From NCBI GenBank assembly GCA_017992175.1, contig JAGOPD010000008.1:1-64000 (forward strand): DNA of 64,000 bases. The letters run 5' to 3'. Below are positions 24,656 to 32,772 of this stretch, piece after piece. Every line of letters begins with the position of its first letter. Position 1 is the stretch's first letter. The notes beneath the pieces are model-generated. The model had not been told where the DNA came from and searched no databases. It saw nothing but the letters and a program-made list of their open reading frames with translations. Source of the stretch: Candidatus Saccharicenans sp. Lineage in GTDB: Bacteria; Acidobacteriota; Aminicenantia; Aminicenantales; Saccharicenantaceae. The translations under genes and the position numbers were made by a program.

Positions 24656-27112
24656 ATGAATATCAAGCAGGAAAGAGGGCTGTGGTTCAGCCTGATTTTC
24701 ATCGTGGCGCTGATTTTTGTTTGCCTGTTGCTTTACTTGCTTTTGTCTCCCCTAAGCAAGACTGACCAGGTTAATATCGTCTGGAACGACCACGATCACA
24801 ATGGCCAGGATTCACCTGGAGACACCATAGAGATTTCCAATGGCCTGATCTATCTCCGGCTTGATTATGTTGATGTCTGGCAGGGGCAGGAAGCTTTAAA
24901 TCCTTTTGAAACGCCGCCAGAAAAGCGCGATCTTGATCCGCGCTGGAACGGTTATTATCTCCAGGAACTCCGCTACCGGAATGAAATCTGTTATCGCTAT
25001 CTGGGCTGGGAAAAAGCTAAAGACATCTATCCGACCCTCAGTTCGAACGATGTTATCGGTCTGGTTGGCCAGCCAGAAAGTTATCCCGATAATCCTTTTC
25101 TGTCCATGTGGAATGCCAAAGAGTCAGAGATTAACCCCTCTTATAAGTGGTATGTTTATTTTGAACGGCATGAAGTAGTCAAAAAGAAGGGGAAAGGTCA
25201 GGTGCTGGTCCTGGCGGCTGATAAGGGTGGCAGGTTGAGCCACAGGCTGGAAATCAGTTTAGAGGGAAGCCAGCTATTTTTTGATCAGCAGGTGATAAAT
25301 AACAGCCAGGAGGAAATCAGCTACATAAATTTACTGGCCTTGCCGGCCAGTAGAATCATTGATACCAGCTTCGGGCCCAAAGAGCTTCTCTCCTGCCGGC
25401 AGATAGAGCCTCTGGGATTTTCAGATCATTTTACTTTTACCGTCAGTGGCGAAGGCCTGGCTGCCTCCGGTCAGCTTCCGTGGAAAATTAAACGCGATAC
25501 AAAAAGTAATTATTTTACTGGCGGCTGGTGGCTGCTTCATCAGCAGGGCTTGTTCGTCTGGAAGGCGGCCAGGATAAAACCACAGGCTGAAGCCGGGTTT
25601 AAACTGGTAGCTACTTTTTCTGATCAGGACATTTATTCCCGCTACGATAGCTATTTGAAACAGAATGGCCTGACTTTTGACCGGGTTAATCTGGCTGAAC
25701 TGGAAGATTATCTGGTAAAAAATGTTTCCAGAACAATTACCAAAGAGGGCTGGGTCTATCATGCTTATGAATGGCCGACTAATGACTGGCACAATGAAAT
25801 GACTGGCAAAGCCTTTATGACCATGTTTTATGCCACCGGCGATAAGACCTGGCTGAACTACACCATCAAGGCTAACCGCTATTACCTGGAGAAAATGCGC
25901 TGGAATTCGCCTGACCATCCTTTTTATGGTTACTTCATGGATCAAACCGTGGAAGGCAAGCAGCGGCAGTGTTTTCTCTGGTCTCAGCCTTATAACGTCG
26001 AGTCACTACTGGCTGAGTATCCGCTGACTGAAGATCAGGCCTTAAAAGAAGCTTTGCTTCTTAACTTTGAAAAGGTCTATTCAGGCTTGATGTGGAATGA
26101 GCCAGGCGGCCGCTGGTACTGGCGGGGAGTGGTTGATCCAAAAACCAAACCACCTCAGCTAATCTGGAAAGATGATCTGAATACTTTTGATGCCTGTGAA
26201 TTTGGCCTGGATGTCATGCTGAATGCCTACGCTTTTACCGGCGATAAAAAATATTTAGATAGAGCGGTCGAAGCCATGAACAATCAACTGCAGGTCCTGG
26301 ACAATTATGGCTTGCTGCTGGAAGATCATGCCGGCGAACCGTCAGTTAATGTCTATGCCTTTGCGGCTAAAGAGCTTTACCGGCTTTTCGATTATACCGG
26401 TGAGGAGAAATGGCGGGAAAACGGCACTAAGATTCTGGAAGCCATGCTGATGTCCTTTATCCATCTGGATAAGTTTGAAGGAGAAAACTCCTGGCTCAAG
26501 GGGGGAGTGGCCCGAAAGGATGGCGACTGGACAGGCCAGTTCGGCGAGCCAACCACCGGGACTGATTCTTCGGTCAGCACGGCTCCGACTTACATTCCCT
26601 GGCTGATGGAAGCTTTAGTCGCCGGTTACAAACACACCGGCAAACAAATGTATCTGGATTACAGCCATCAGCTTCTGTGGCATACGCTTCAAGCTAACCA
26701 GAAAATGAAAGAGGCCACCGGCGGCAAATTTGAATTCTGCGGTCATTATAATACCTACCTAAAAAAGTTTTATGAAGATGATGACGGCCTGGTCATTGTT
26801 TCTAATCTGTTTGAAATTCCTTATCTGAAGGCTTTTGAACAGGGAGTACGGGTTGAGCATTTTGATCTGCAGGAGATCCTGGATGGAGAGGGCCGGCTGA
26901 GGCTGGTCAACCCGACTGGAGCTTCCTGGCCAGCCGTGGTTCATTTACCGGCAGACTGGCAGAGTCTGGAAGTGGTCAAGCTGGGTAAGATCAATAGTTA
27001 TTTTACCGGAGAGAAAACAGCCACTCTCGATCCGGTTCAATTTGAGCTGAAAAATCAGGTAGCCACTTTTCAAGCCGAACCGTATTGTCTTTACCTGCTG
27101 AAAAAGCTTTAA
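24656..27112 (+). CDS. Membrane-anchored large protein with predicted beta-sandwich and alpha/alpha-toroid domains (unknown, possibly glycan-active)
   Basis: An 818-residue protein. One N-terminal helix (~10-32) anchors or exports it. Residues ~37-345 look like a beta-sandwich rich in Trp/Tyr. Residues ~350-730 are helical with repeated YxATGDKxxLxxAxxA-like hairpins (FYATGDKTWLNYTIKA, AFTGDKKYLDRAVEAMNN, YTGEEKWRENGTKILEA, KHTGKQMYLDYSHQLL), the pattern of (alpha/alpha)6 barrels in glycan hydrolases, lyases and epimerases. The last ~80 residues form a small beta domain. I cannot name the family. Catalytic residues are not obvious; acidic/aromatic clusters include HAYEWPTNDWHNEMTGK and DDLNTFDACEFG. 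It converges with a tiny peptide gene 12 bp on. Confidence 0.6.
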   Translation: MNIKQERGLWFSLIFIVALIFVCLLLYLLLSPLSKTDQVNIVWNDHDHNGQDSPGDTIEISNGLIYLRLDYVDVWQGQEALNPFETPPEKRDLDPRWNGYYLQELRYRNEICYRYLGWEKAKDIYPTLSSNDVIGLVGQPESYPDNPFLSMWNAKESEINPSYKWYVYFERHEVVKKKGKGQVLVLAADKGGRLSHRLEISLEGSQLFFDQQVINNSQEEISYINLLALPASRIIDTSFGPKELLSCRQIEPLGFSDHFTFTVSGEGLAASGQLPWKIKRDTKSNYFTGGWWLLHQQGLFVWKAARIKPQAEAGFKLVATFSDQDIYSRYDSYLKQNGLTFDRVNLAELEDYLVKNVSRTITKEGWVYHAYEWPTNDWHNEMTGKAFMTMFYATGDKTWLNYTIKANRYYLEKMRWNSPDHPFYGYFMDQTVEGKQRQCFLWSQPYNVESLLAEYPLTEDQALKEALLLNFEKVYSGLMWNEPGGRWYWRGVVDPKTKPPQLIWKDDLNTFDACEFGLDVMLNAYAFTGDKKYLDRAVEAMNNQLQVLDNYGLLLEDHAGEPSVNVYAFAAKELYRLFDYTGEEKWRENGTKILEAMLMSFIHLDKFEGENSWLKGGVARKDGDWTGQFGEPTTGTDSSVSTAPTYIPWLMEALVAGYKHTGKQMYLDYSHQLLWHTLQANQKMKEATGGKFEFCGHYNTYLKKFYEDDDGLVIVSNLFEIPYLKAFEQGVRVEHFDLQEILDGEGRLRLVNPTGASWPAVVHLPADWQSLEVVKLGKINSYFTGEKTATLDPVQFELKNQVATFQAEPYCLYLLKKL

Positions 27113-27124
27113 AACACTTCTGAT

Positions 27125-27370
27125 CTAAAACCACCAGTAGGTATAATTTACCAGGCAAAGGACCTCATAGCTGGCCTGGCAGACCGCAAGGGCCACGGCC
27201 GTAGCAATTATACTCTGGTCAGCTGCCAGGGCCCGGGCAAGACACGACTCGAGAAACTGGCGATAGGGATCAGTGGCCAGGCTGGCTTCGCCTCGAGCTG
27301 GTTCGAACCAGAAAAAAGAAATAGCCAGAGTCAATAACAGAATGGCGATTAAACTCTTCTTATTTTTCAT
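27125..27370 (-). CDS. Tiny secreted cysteine peptide 1 (sigma-54 controlled, new family with 32522 gene)
   Basis: An 81-residue precursor with a classical signal peptide ending around PARGEA. The mature ~50 residues hold C-x20-C-x7-C and end in aromatic residues (TYWWF). The core aligns with the peptide at 32522: CxxRALxxD-x5-T-x3-LAxC then CLV. ATG 27370 is chosen over 27376 because AAGGAG lies six bases before it and abuts the earlier ATG. The gene has its own sigma-54 promoter at 27397-27412, 27 bp from the start. It sits alone on its transcript. It is not a family I recognise; by size and export it could be a signal, a structural or a redox-folded peptide. Confidence 0.7.
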   Translation of the reverse strand: MKNKKSLIAILLLTLAISFFWFEPARGEASLATDPYRQFLESCLARALAADQSIIATAVALAVCQASYEVLCLVNYTYWWF

Positions 27371-27396
27371 CTCCATCTCCTTTCAACCTGATCTGG

Positions 27397-27412
27397 AGCA
27401 AGTTTCGGGCCA
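27397..27412 (-). promoter_or_regulatory. Sigma-54 promoter (-24/-12) of secreted peptide 1
   Basis: The minus strand reads TGGCCCGAAACTTGCT, matching TGGCNC-N5-TTGCW with exact GG-to-GC spacing. The distance from the -12 side of the element to the preferred ATG is 27 bp, the same as for peptide 2. An activator site would be expected further upstream (27420-27625); the stretch is A/T-rich and I did not identify a clear palindrome. Confidence 0.8.
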
Positions 27413-27625
27413 GGAGATAGACGAAGAACGATAATCGAATGTTTTAAGAAATATAAACTGTTTTTCCCTGAAAACCTATTTCAGGCTTGAAGATTTTAGA
27501 TCAGATAACCTTGGCAGCTGGCCAGTTATAAGTCAAGTAATCTTGGCAAGCGCCAGAAAACCGTCAACAAAAGCTGACCGTAGCTGGCAGAAAAGACCAG
27601 GCAGAAGGTGGCTTGAGCTTGGGAT

Positions 27626-28672
27626 TTACTCCGCCAGCCAGATTTCTTTTATGGCCTTGACCGCCCGGTCCGAGAAAAAATCACCTATGGAGAAGAGAGA
27701 AAAACGGCCGCCATTTTTCTGCCCGCGGTCGCAGATAATCGTCTCCTGGTTATCATTTCTATTAAATATTTCTGAAGCTGAATAAATAGCCCGGTAACCG
27801 TCATCACCAATAATGGCCAGATAAGCTGTTTTAAAGTTCAGTGGTTGGGAGCCAGTGAACTTTTCCAGTATCAGCCGGAGTGGAACCCCTTGAAAATAAT
27901 TAACACCATGGAAGCCCTGGCCACGCCCGAAAAAGACGGCTGGCAGATTTAAAGGGGTAAGGTCCTCAGGCAGTTTGTCCAGACTGCCTTTTTCTTCCCC
28001 TTTAACATAAATATTTATGCCCGGTGAATACAAAGGAGTCTTACCTTTTTCTGTGGCTATGGGCGCAGCAAAAGACTTAACCGTGATTCTAACCGGGCTG
28101 TCCAGGTTCCGTTCGGCGAAAAGATCATTAGCCACCACCAGCTTCGGATTGGCTGGCAAGGGCCAGGTCTCACCGGTCGAAGAAGGAATAATCGGGGCCA
28201 CCTTAACAGCCAGTATTAAACGATGTAGAACTGCTGGATAGAATATTTCTCCCCAGCTGAAGAGAACCTTCTCGCCCTTTTTATTTTCAACTATGACCAT
28301 CAGGTCAATCGGAGAACTAAATTGTTCTTGATTTTTCTTAGCCAGGATCTGGTCTTTAAGGATGTCAAACAGCGAATAGCCCTGGTAAACATAAGCCCCG
28401 ATAAACCTGGTCTGACCGCCCTCTAAGACTGCTTCCCTGACCATAACCTGGTGTAGAGGCAGCCCTTTGAGCTTAAACATTCCTGGTGAGGCTACTTCGC
28501 CAGCTATCTCAATACTGTTCAGAGGCAGCCCGGTCAGGGGAACATTATCATAAAAATCATTGTTTTCTACCGGCTTTTTATTCTGACCGGCTGCCGGGCT
28601 ATAGAAATAAAACCCGAAGAGCAATAGCCCGATCAGGCCACATATCTTAGTCTTAGCTCGAGTCTTTTTCAC
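27626..28672 (-). CDS. Secreted protein with two tandem sulfite-oxidase-fold (molybdopterin-binding-like) domains, cofactor ligand not evident
   Basis: A 348-residue exported protein (signal ~1-29). Two halves share a pattern: IEIAGEVASPGMFKLKGLPL...YVYQGYSLFDILK...FSWGEIF (about residues 53-150) and FHGVNYFQGVPLRLILEKF...AYLAIIGDDGYRAIYSASEIF (about 245-325). This is the GxVxxP...GxxLxxIL...xSxxE arrangement of the oxidoreductase molybdopterin-binding fold. The cysteine that binds the metal cofactor in true sulfite oxidases is not visible at the usual place, so it may be a non-catalytic binding relative. It starts 38 bp after the TonB receptor gene and is likely co-transcribed, which hints at a ligand-handling partner. 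Confidence 0.55.
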   Translation of the reverse strand: MKKTRAKTKICGLIGLLLFGFYFYSPAAGQNKKPVENNDFYDNVPLTGLPLNSIEIAGEVASPGMFKLKGLPLHQVMVREAVLEGGQTRFIGAYVYQGYSLFDILKDQILAKKNQEQFSSPIDLMVIVENKKGEKVLFSWGEIFYPAVLHRLILAVKVAPIIPSSTGETWPLPANPKLVVANDLFAERNLDSPVRITVKSFAAPIATEKGKTPLYSPGINIYVKGEEKGSLDKLPEDLTPLNLPAVFFGRGQGFHGVNYFQGVPLRLILEKFTGSQPLNFKTAYLAIIGDDGYRAIYSASEIFNRNDNQETIICDRGQKNGGRFSLFSIGDFFSDRAVKAIKEIWLAE

Positions 28673-28710
28673 TTAACTCCTCCTTGGCTTTTTTAGACTT
28701 GATGATTGAT

Positions 28711-30651
28711 TCAATCAACCGGACCAACCCGGAAAGTAAATCCGGCTTCAAACCGCCGGCTGGTAGAAGGATAACCGGGCTCGGTGTAATAAGCTTTGTT
28801 AAACAGATTCTCTACTTTAATGAACAATGAACCTCCCCTTAAATATTTTTCCAGGGAAAGGTTAGCGACTGTATAGCCCGGCACGGGAACCGTACTGGAA
28901 CTTATTAATATTTCTGACCTGGAAGCCATCAGAACCCAGAGGGTCAGGCTGAAGTTTTCCGGCATCAGATAACTGGCCAGTAAACTGGCTTCAGACTTTG
29001 GGACCAGGTCAAGCAGCCGGTTATCAGTCAGGTTTTTAGCATCAAGGTAGGTGTAATTGACCTGAAAATTAAAATGTTTGATGCTCTTGGATAGATAAGT
29101 CTCAAAGCCTCTAATCCGGGCTTCCCCGACGTTGATATATTTCTTAGTTCCATCCGGCTGGCGAATAACGTAAATCAGATCCTTATAGTCAGAGGTGAAA
29201 CCGGTTAAACCGCCGGTTAACCAGCCCGAATAGTCAGCTCCAAGCTCGAAGGAAGTGCCTGTTTCGTCTTTAAGATCGGGGTTACCGCTGGTGGTACTGT
29301 AAAGGGAACGCATCGAGGGGAAACGTGATTTCTGGGAAAAGGAAAAATGAAGGTTAGCTTCTTCCGTTAGCTTAAATTTTATCCCGGCGATAGGATTGAC
29401 AGAGGTTTTTTCCTGGCCTTCCTGTTTTTTGAGATAGTCAAAGCTCAGGCCGCCAATCAAGGTCCATCTGGAAGTCAGCCGCCATTCATCCTCTATTCCG
29501 GCCGAATAGACATGGTGCTTATATAATTCCCAGGGTGAGGTAGCTGAACCTTGTTGTTCGACGTGTTCATACCGGCCATTAAGGCTGAAACGTAAATCAT
29601 TATTTTTACTCAGGCTGAAAGCGCCCAGGATAAAAGCCCCGGTTTCGTAATTATCATAAATGGATTCCCAGTTGAGGGCAGTCATGGTCGAATCAGTATA
29701 AGCATCCAGAACATTATAAAATTTTACATAATAAGTTCTGATTTTGATGGTGCCTGTTTTGAACAGGGGAAAAGTCCCACCCAGGCCAATGACCGACCTC
29801 TCCCAATCTTTAAAGCGCCAGTAACGGGGAGAGTAATATTCAGTGGCCGGTGGAATACCATAAGATGAGTCATAATAAGAAGCCTGAAATAGAATTTCGC
29901 TTTTCTGGCTAGGATAAAAATAAAATTTTCCGTTGAAGAAATTATTTTTGTAATCTGAATTGGGGAGAGATAGATCAGCACCTGATTGGCGGTAATCATA
30001 ACCCTGAGATTCATTGTGAAGAGCTGATAGTTTAAAGGCAAATTTCGGACTGTAGTATGAACCTGTTCCCGAAAAATCAAAGGAAGAGTTTTGACTGAAC
30101 CTCGAATTTAGCTCGAGAGAAGTCTTTTCTGGCCGGCGGGTCAGGACTTCCACTATTCCACCCATGGTATTGGCTCCATAGAGAATAGAAGAAGAACCCT
30201 TGGTAATCTGAATAGACTCAATGTCCTCGCTGGGCACGGTCTTTAAATCGTAAAGGTTATAATAGGGCTCGTAAACCGGGATGCCATCAAGCAGGAGGGT
30301 GGATTTATCATTATCCAGGCCTCTTATCTTAATGTGAGATTCGGCTTTAGCCCCAACGGTCACATGTGTTCCGGGAACAAAAGATAGCACTTCAGAAATA
30401 TTTTTAGTTTTAAGCAACTTGATAGTCTGAGGTTCAATAGTCGAAACTGTGGCTAAAGGTTTTTCCTGGGGAGCACTGGCCGTGACCATAATTTCTTCGG
30501 TTTTAATCCTGACCGGTTTCTCTTCTTTTTCCTTCTTCTTTTCCTGGTCAGTATTTTCTTGAGCTAAGGAAAAAACTGTCAGCAGTGACAGGCTCAGTAG
30601 CAAGCCGAAGAAGACCGACCAAAAACGGGGTAATTTTTTTGAGACGCGCAT
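28711..30651 (-). CDS. TonB-dependent outer-membrane receptor
   Basis: About 646 residues. The preferred start is ATG 30651 (AAGGAG seven bases upstream), not 30681. The signal peptide is followed by a TonB-box-like EEIMVTAS, the plug domain (LLKTKNISEVLSFVPGTHV, IRGLDNDKSTLLLDGIPVYEPYYN, SIQITKGSSSILYGANTMGGIVEVLTRRP) and a 22-strand barrel ending in RRFEAGFTFRVG with terminal aromatics. These receptors import scarce ligands such as siderophores, cobalamin, glycans or metals. No ligand can be read directly. Size (~650) is like BtuB/CirA types. It has its own promoter and a structured leader. Confidence 0.92.
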   Translation of the reverse strand: MRVSKKLPRFWSVFFGLLLSLSLLTVFSLAQENTDQEKKKEKEEKPVRIKTEEIMVTASAPQEKPLATVSTIEPQTIKLLKTKNISEVLSFVPGTHVTVGAKAESHIKIRGLDNDKSTLLLDGIPVYEPYYNLYDLKTVPSEDIESIQITKGSSSILYGANTMGGIVEVLTRRPEKTSLELNSRFSQNSSFDFSGTGSYYSPKFAFKLSALHNESQGYDYRQSGADLSLPNSDYKNNFFNGKFYFYPSQKSEILFQASYYDSSYGIPPATEYYSPRYWRFKDWERSVIGLGGTFPLFKTGTIKIRTYYVKFYNVLDAYTDSTMTALNWESIYDNYETGAFILGAFSLSKNNDLRFSLNGRYEHVEQQGSATSPWELYKHHVYSAGIEDEWRLTSRWTLIGGLSFDYLKKQEGQEKTSVNPIAGIKFKLTEEANLHFSFSQKSRFPSMRSLYSTTSGNPDLKDETGTSFELGADYSGWLTGGLTGFTSDYKDLIYVIRQPDGTKKYINVGEARIRGFETYLSKSIKHFNFQVNYTYLDAKNLTDNRLLDLVPKSEASLLASYLMPENFSLTLWVLMASRSEILISSSTVPVPGYTVANLSLEKYLRGGSLFIKVENLFNKAYYTEPGYPSTSRRFEAGFTFRVGPVD

Positions 30652-30674
30652 CTTAATTCTCCTTTCCAATTGGG

Positions 30675-30742
30675 AGGCCACGCCGTTTCCGGCCTGACCC
30701 TAACGGTCGGCCAGCCTGGCTTCAAGCTTTAGCCTGGCCGAC
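30675..30742 (-). promoter_or_regulatory. Structured leader RNA before the TonB receptor gene
   Basis: Two hairpins lie between promoter and start. The first is long: GTCGGCCAGCCT (30706-30717) pairs with AGCCTGGCCGAC (30731-30742) with one mismatch. The second is AGGCC (30675-30679) with GGCCT (30691-30695). The RBS follows directly. I compared by eye with cobalamin, TPP and similar riboswitch consensus elements and saw no match, so this may be an attenuator, protein-binding leader or unrecognised riboswitch. Confidence 0.45.
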
Positions 30743-30756
30743 TCGGAGTAACAATC

Positions 30757-30785
30757 TTTATAATACATCCAGGGGAAAAAATCAA
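30757..30785 (-). promoter_or_regulatory. Sigma-70-type promoter of the TonB receptor gene
   Basis: On the minus strand TTGATT (30785-30780), a 17-bp spacer, then TATAAA (30762-30757). The transcript would start near 30750 and carry a leader of about 100 nt containing the hairpins at 30675-30742. Confidence 0.5.
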
Positions 30786-30949
30786 CCGCCATTTGGCTTT
30801 AAATAAGGCAATTTGAACCGGACTTAAAGCAGGCTATCTTCTGGCCAGCGGCCAGGAGAATTCAAGCCAGCTCAGGCAGTGTATCAACTGGGGCCGCCAG
30901 GTCAGTGGTTTTTCAGCTTTCCAAATGGAAAGTGAATAATACCTTTAAT

Positions 30950-31465
30950 TCAGGGCGAGGTCAGTCTCAGGAGAAAATTCCTGGCTTTTTCTCTTCTTAA
31001 CGAATAATCAAGCAGGTCATCATCCCGGTAGACTGCCTGGTTTTTGACCAGGATTAGACGGTAAGGCTCAAGCCTGACCTGGTATTGCCGGTAGAGTTTT
31101 TTCTCTTCATCCCGGACAATCGGGTACTGGAAAGAATAGCGGGCGGCGAAAGCTTTTAGCTCTTCGCTTTCATCGGTAGAAACTCCTACCAGCAGTACTG
31201 GCAGGGAAAACCTCTCTATAAATTCTTTCATTTCAAACAACTCATCCCAGCAAACATAACAGGCTAAAGAGAAGAAAACCAGCACTACCGGTTGAGATGA
31301 ATTCCCAATCGCTTCTTCCAGGGAAGAATAGATACTGGACGGCGGCTCGGAAAGATGTTGAGCTACCAGCTGCCGTCCACAAATAAAGTCTGGAGATACC
31401 AGTAAACCTACTGACCAGCACAGGATAAGACCCAAAATTAAGAAGCCTGTTATTTTATAGTTCAT
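30950..31465 (-). CDS. TlpA/AhpC-like thioredoxin-fold protein, exported, CxxC
   Basis: A 171-residue protein with an N-terminal export helix (~5-24). The thioredoxin-fold domain (~45-165) has the redox pair C69-Y-V-C72 in FFSLACYVCWDEL, then VGVSTDESEELKAF and YPIVRDEEKKLYRQYQV, typical of peroxiredoxin/TlpA relatives. It probably works as a periplasmic thiol-disulfide enzyme. The start overlaps the stop of the propeller gene (ATGA), so the two are translationally coupled. In the peptide operon it could form or reshuffle disulfides in the cysteine peptides; that is inference. Confidence 0.75.
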   Translation of the reverse strand: MNYKITGFLILGLILCWSVGLLVSPDFICGRQLVAQHLSEPPSSIYSSLEEAIGNSSQPVVLVFFSLACYVCWDELFEMKEFIERFSLPVLLVGVSTDESEELKAFAARYSFQYPIVRDEEKKLYRQYQVRLEPYRLILVKNQAVYRDDDLLDYSLRREKARNFLLRLTSP

Positions 31466-32445
31466 TTTGGATTAAGCTTGAATAGATGAAGTTCGTCTTC
31501 AGTATCAAGAGCATAAATTAGATCTTCGCTGACCACCAGTTTTTTGATAACCAGGGGGAAATCAATTATCCCGGTTAATTTTCCCTCTTCATTTATGATC
31601 AGGACTTTTTTCCCAGGTCCTACATCCTTATTTTCCATTTCTTCCAGGGCGATCAAATAAAAGTTCTGATTAAAATAGCCGGCGTTCCAGCAGATTCCTT
31701 CCAGCACTCTTTTTTCTTTTCCGGGCAGATTAATCGTTTTAACCGGATAATCTGAACTTAAATTAATTTTCTTTAAAATCTGTCCTTGCCGGTCAATTTT
31801 TAGAATGTATTTGGTATTGGCCTTCCAGATAACATAAAAAATACCGGGCTGCCCTCTCCTTAAGAATATCTGATTACAGAAAGTATCATAAATCCGGTCA
31901 CCAGAAGCCTGAGAGTCAACGATGGCCCACAGCCTGGTGCCGTCAGTTTTATAACCATAGATCATTTTTTCCGGGCCATTTAAATTGCTGACTAAAGACG
32001 AAATGGCCAGGACTTCGTCATCAAGCCAGACAAGGTTATCGGGGAAAAAGAGAACTTTAAAAGCCGAGGTGTTTTGACTGTTTTTATTGAATATTTGAAT
32101 CCGGCTGTTAAATGTATCGGCCACATAAATTTGCTGACCGGAGGCATCCAGGCCGGAAGGGGAATCAAACTCTCCCGGACCTTTACCTTTCCTGCCAATA
32201 TTTCTCAGCCACCTGCCATCCAGGCTGAAGACCTGGATTCTGTTGTCTCCACTCTCCAGCAAATATAGTTCTTGCCCATCAAGAACCATTGACACCGGCC
32301 GGTAAAAGAAGGGAGGTTCAGTTGCTCCCTTTAATTCTAATTCCGTGGCCGTGTAGTGAGATATGGTTTGAGCTTCCAGCCAGTTATAGCCCGCGCTCAT
32401 CAACAGACACACTACCATTAAAAGCAACCCGATTAACTTTTTCAT
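31462..32445 (-). CDS. Exported six-bladed beta-propeller (NHL-type) protein
   Basis: A 327-residue protein with signal peptide (~1-25). NHL blades are clear: GDNRIQVFSLDGRWLRNIG, then GKGPGEFDSPSGLDASGQQIYVADTFNSRIQIFN, with weaker blades to the end (KVLIINEEGKLTGII, LIYALDTEDELHLF). The fold binds peptides, proteins or glycans. Related 6-bladed propellers in Bacteroidota often sit beside tiny secreted peptides of the NVEALA group, which resembles the arrangement here (peptide gene 76 bp upstream, thioredoxin-fold gene downstream). RBS GGGAGGTAAATTC precedes ATG 32445. Confidence 0.75.
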   Translation of the reverse strand: MKKLIGLLLMVVCLLMSAGYNWLEAQTISHYTATELELKGATEPPFFYRPVSMVLDGQELYLLESGDNRIQVFSLDGRWLRNIGRKGKGPGEFDSPSGLDASGQQIYVADTFNSRIQIFNKNSQNTSAFKVLFFPDNLVWLDDEVLAISSLVSNLNGPEKMIYGYKTDGTRLWAIVDSQASGDRIYDTFCNQIFLRRGQPGIFYVIWKANTKYILKIDRQGQILKKINLSSDYPVKTINLPGKEKRVLEGICWNAGYFNQNFYLIALEEMENKDVGPGKKVLIINEEGKLTGIIDFPLVIKKLVVSEDLIYALDTEDELHLFKLNPK

Positions 32446-32482
32446 TGAATTTACCTCCCCATCTTATTTGATTTGATTAACC

Positions 32483-32513
32483 GGAGCCCCGGCCGCCAGA
32501 GAACCGGGGCTCC
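32483..32513 (-). terminator. Strong hairpin between secreted peptide 2 and the propeller gene
   Basis: A perfect 10-bp stem (GGAGCCCCGG, 32483-32492, with CCGGGGCTCC, 32504-32513) and an 11-base loop. On the transcribed strand no T-run follows, so it is better seen as a partial terminator or 3'-end stabiliser. Such elements let a leading peptide gene be expressed far above the genes behind it. Confidence 0.6.
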
Positions 32514-32521
32514 AGCTGTCT

Positions 32522-32746
32522 TCAGTTAAAAAATACCAGGCACCTGACATGGTCGAGATCGCAGGCAGCCAGGGATAAAGTTGTTTTGACAAACCCATCA
32601 TCAGACTGCAAGGCTCTGGACCGGCATTTCTGCCAGTTCTCGTCACAATTACCAAAAGAAATACTGGCCTGAGAAGCTGGGGGGAGAAAGAGGAAAATAG
32701 ACAGGATAAAAATAAAGGACAGTGTTAGCGAAGTGAATCTTTTCAT
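32522..32746 (-). CDS. Tiny secreted cysteine peptide 2 (sigma-54 controlled, leads peptide-propeller-thioredoxin operon)
   Basis: A 74-residue precursor; signal peptide about 1-26 ending in ASQA. The mature ~47 residues have four cysteines spaced C-x6-C-x20-C-x6-C, suggesting a helical hairpin tied by two disulfides. The core CxxRALxxD-x5-T-x3-LAxC...CLV aligns with the peptide at 27125. ATG 32746 is preferred to 32752 for RBS spacing, as in the sister gene. The sigma-54 promoter at 32773-32788 lies 27 bp away. Downstream, past a strong hairpin, are the propeller and thioredoxin-fold genes. Function unknown; the arrangement suggests an exported peptide with dedicated handling proteins. Confidence 0.72.
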   Translation of the reverse strand: MKRFTSLTLSFIFILSIFLFLPPASQASISFGNCDENWQKCRSRALQSDDGFVKTTLSLAACDLDHVRCLVFFN

Positions 32747-32772
32747 GGCCATCTCCTTTCAACTCTTGAATC

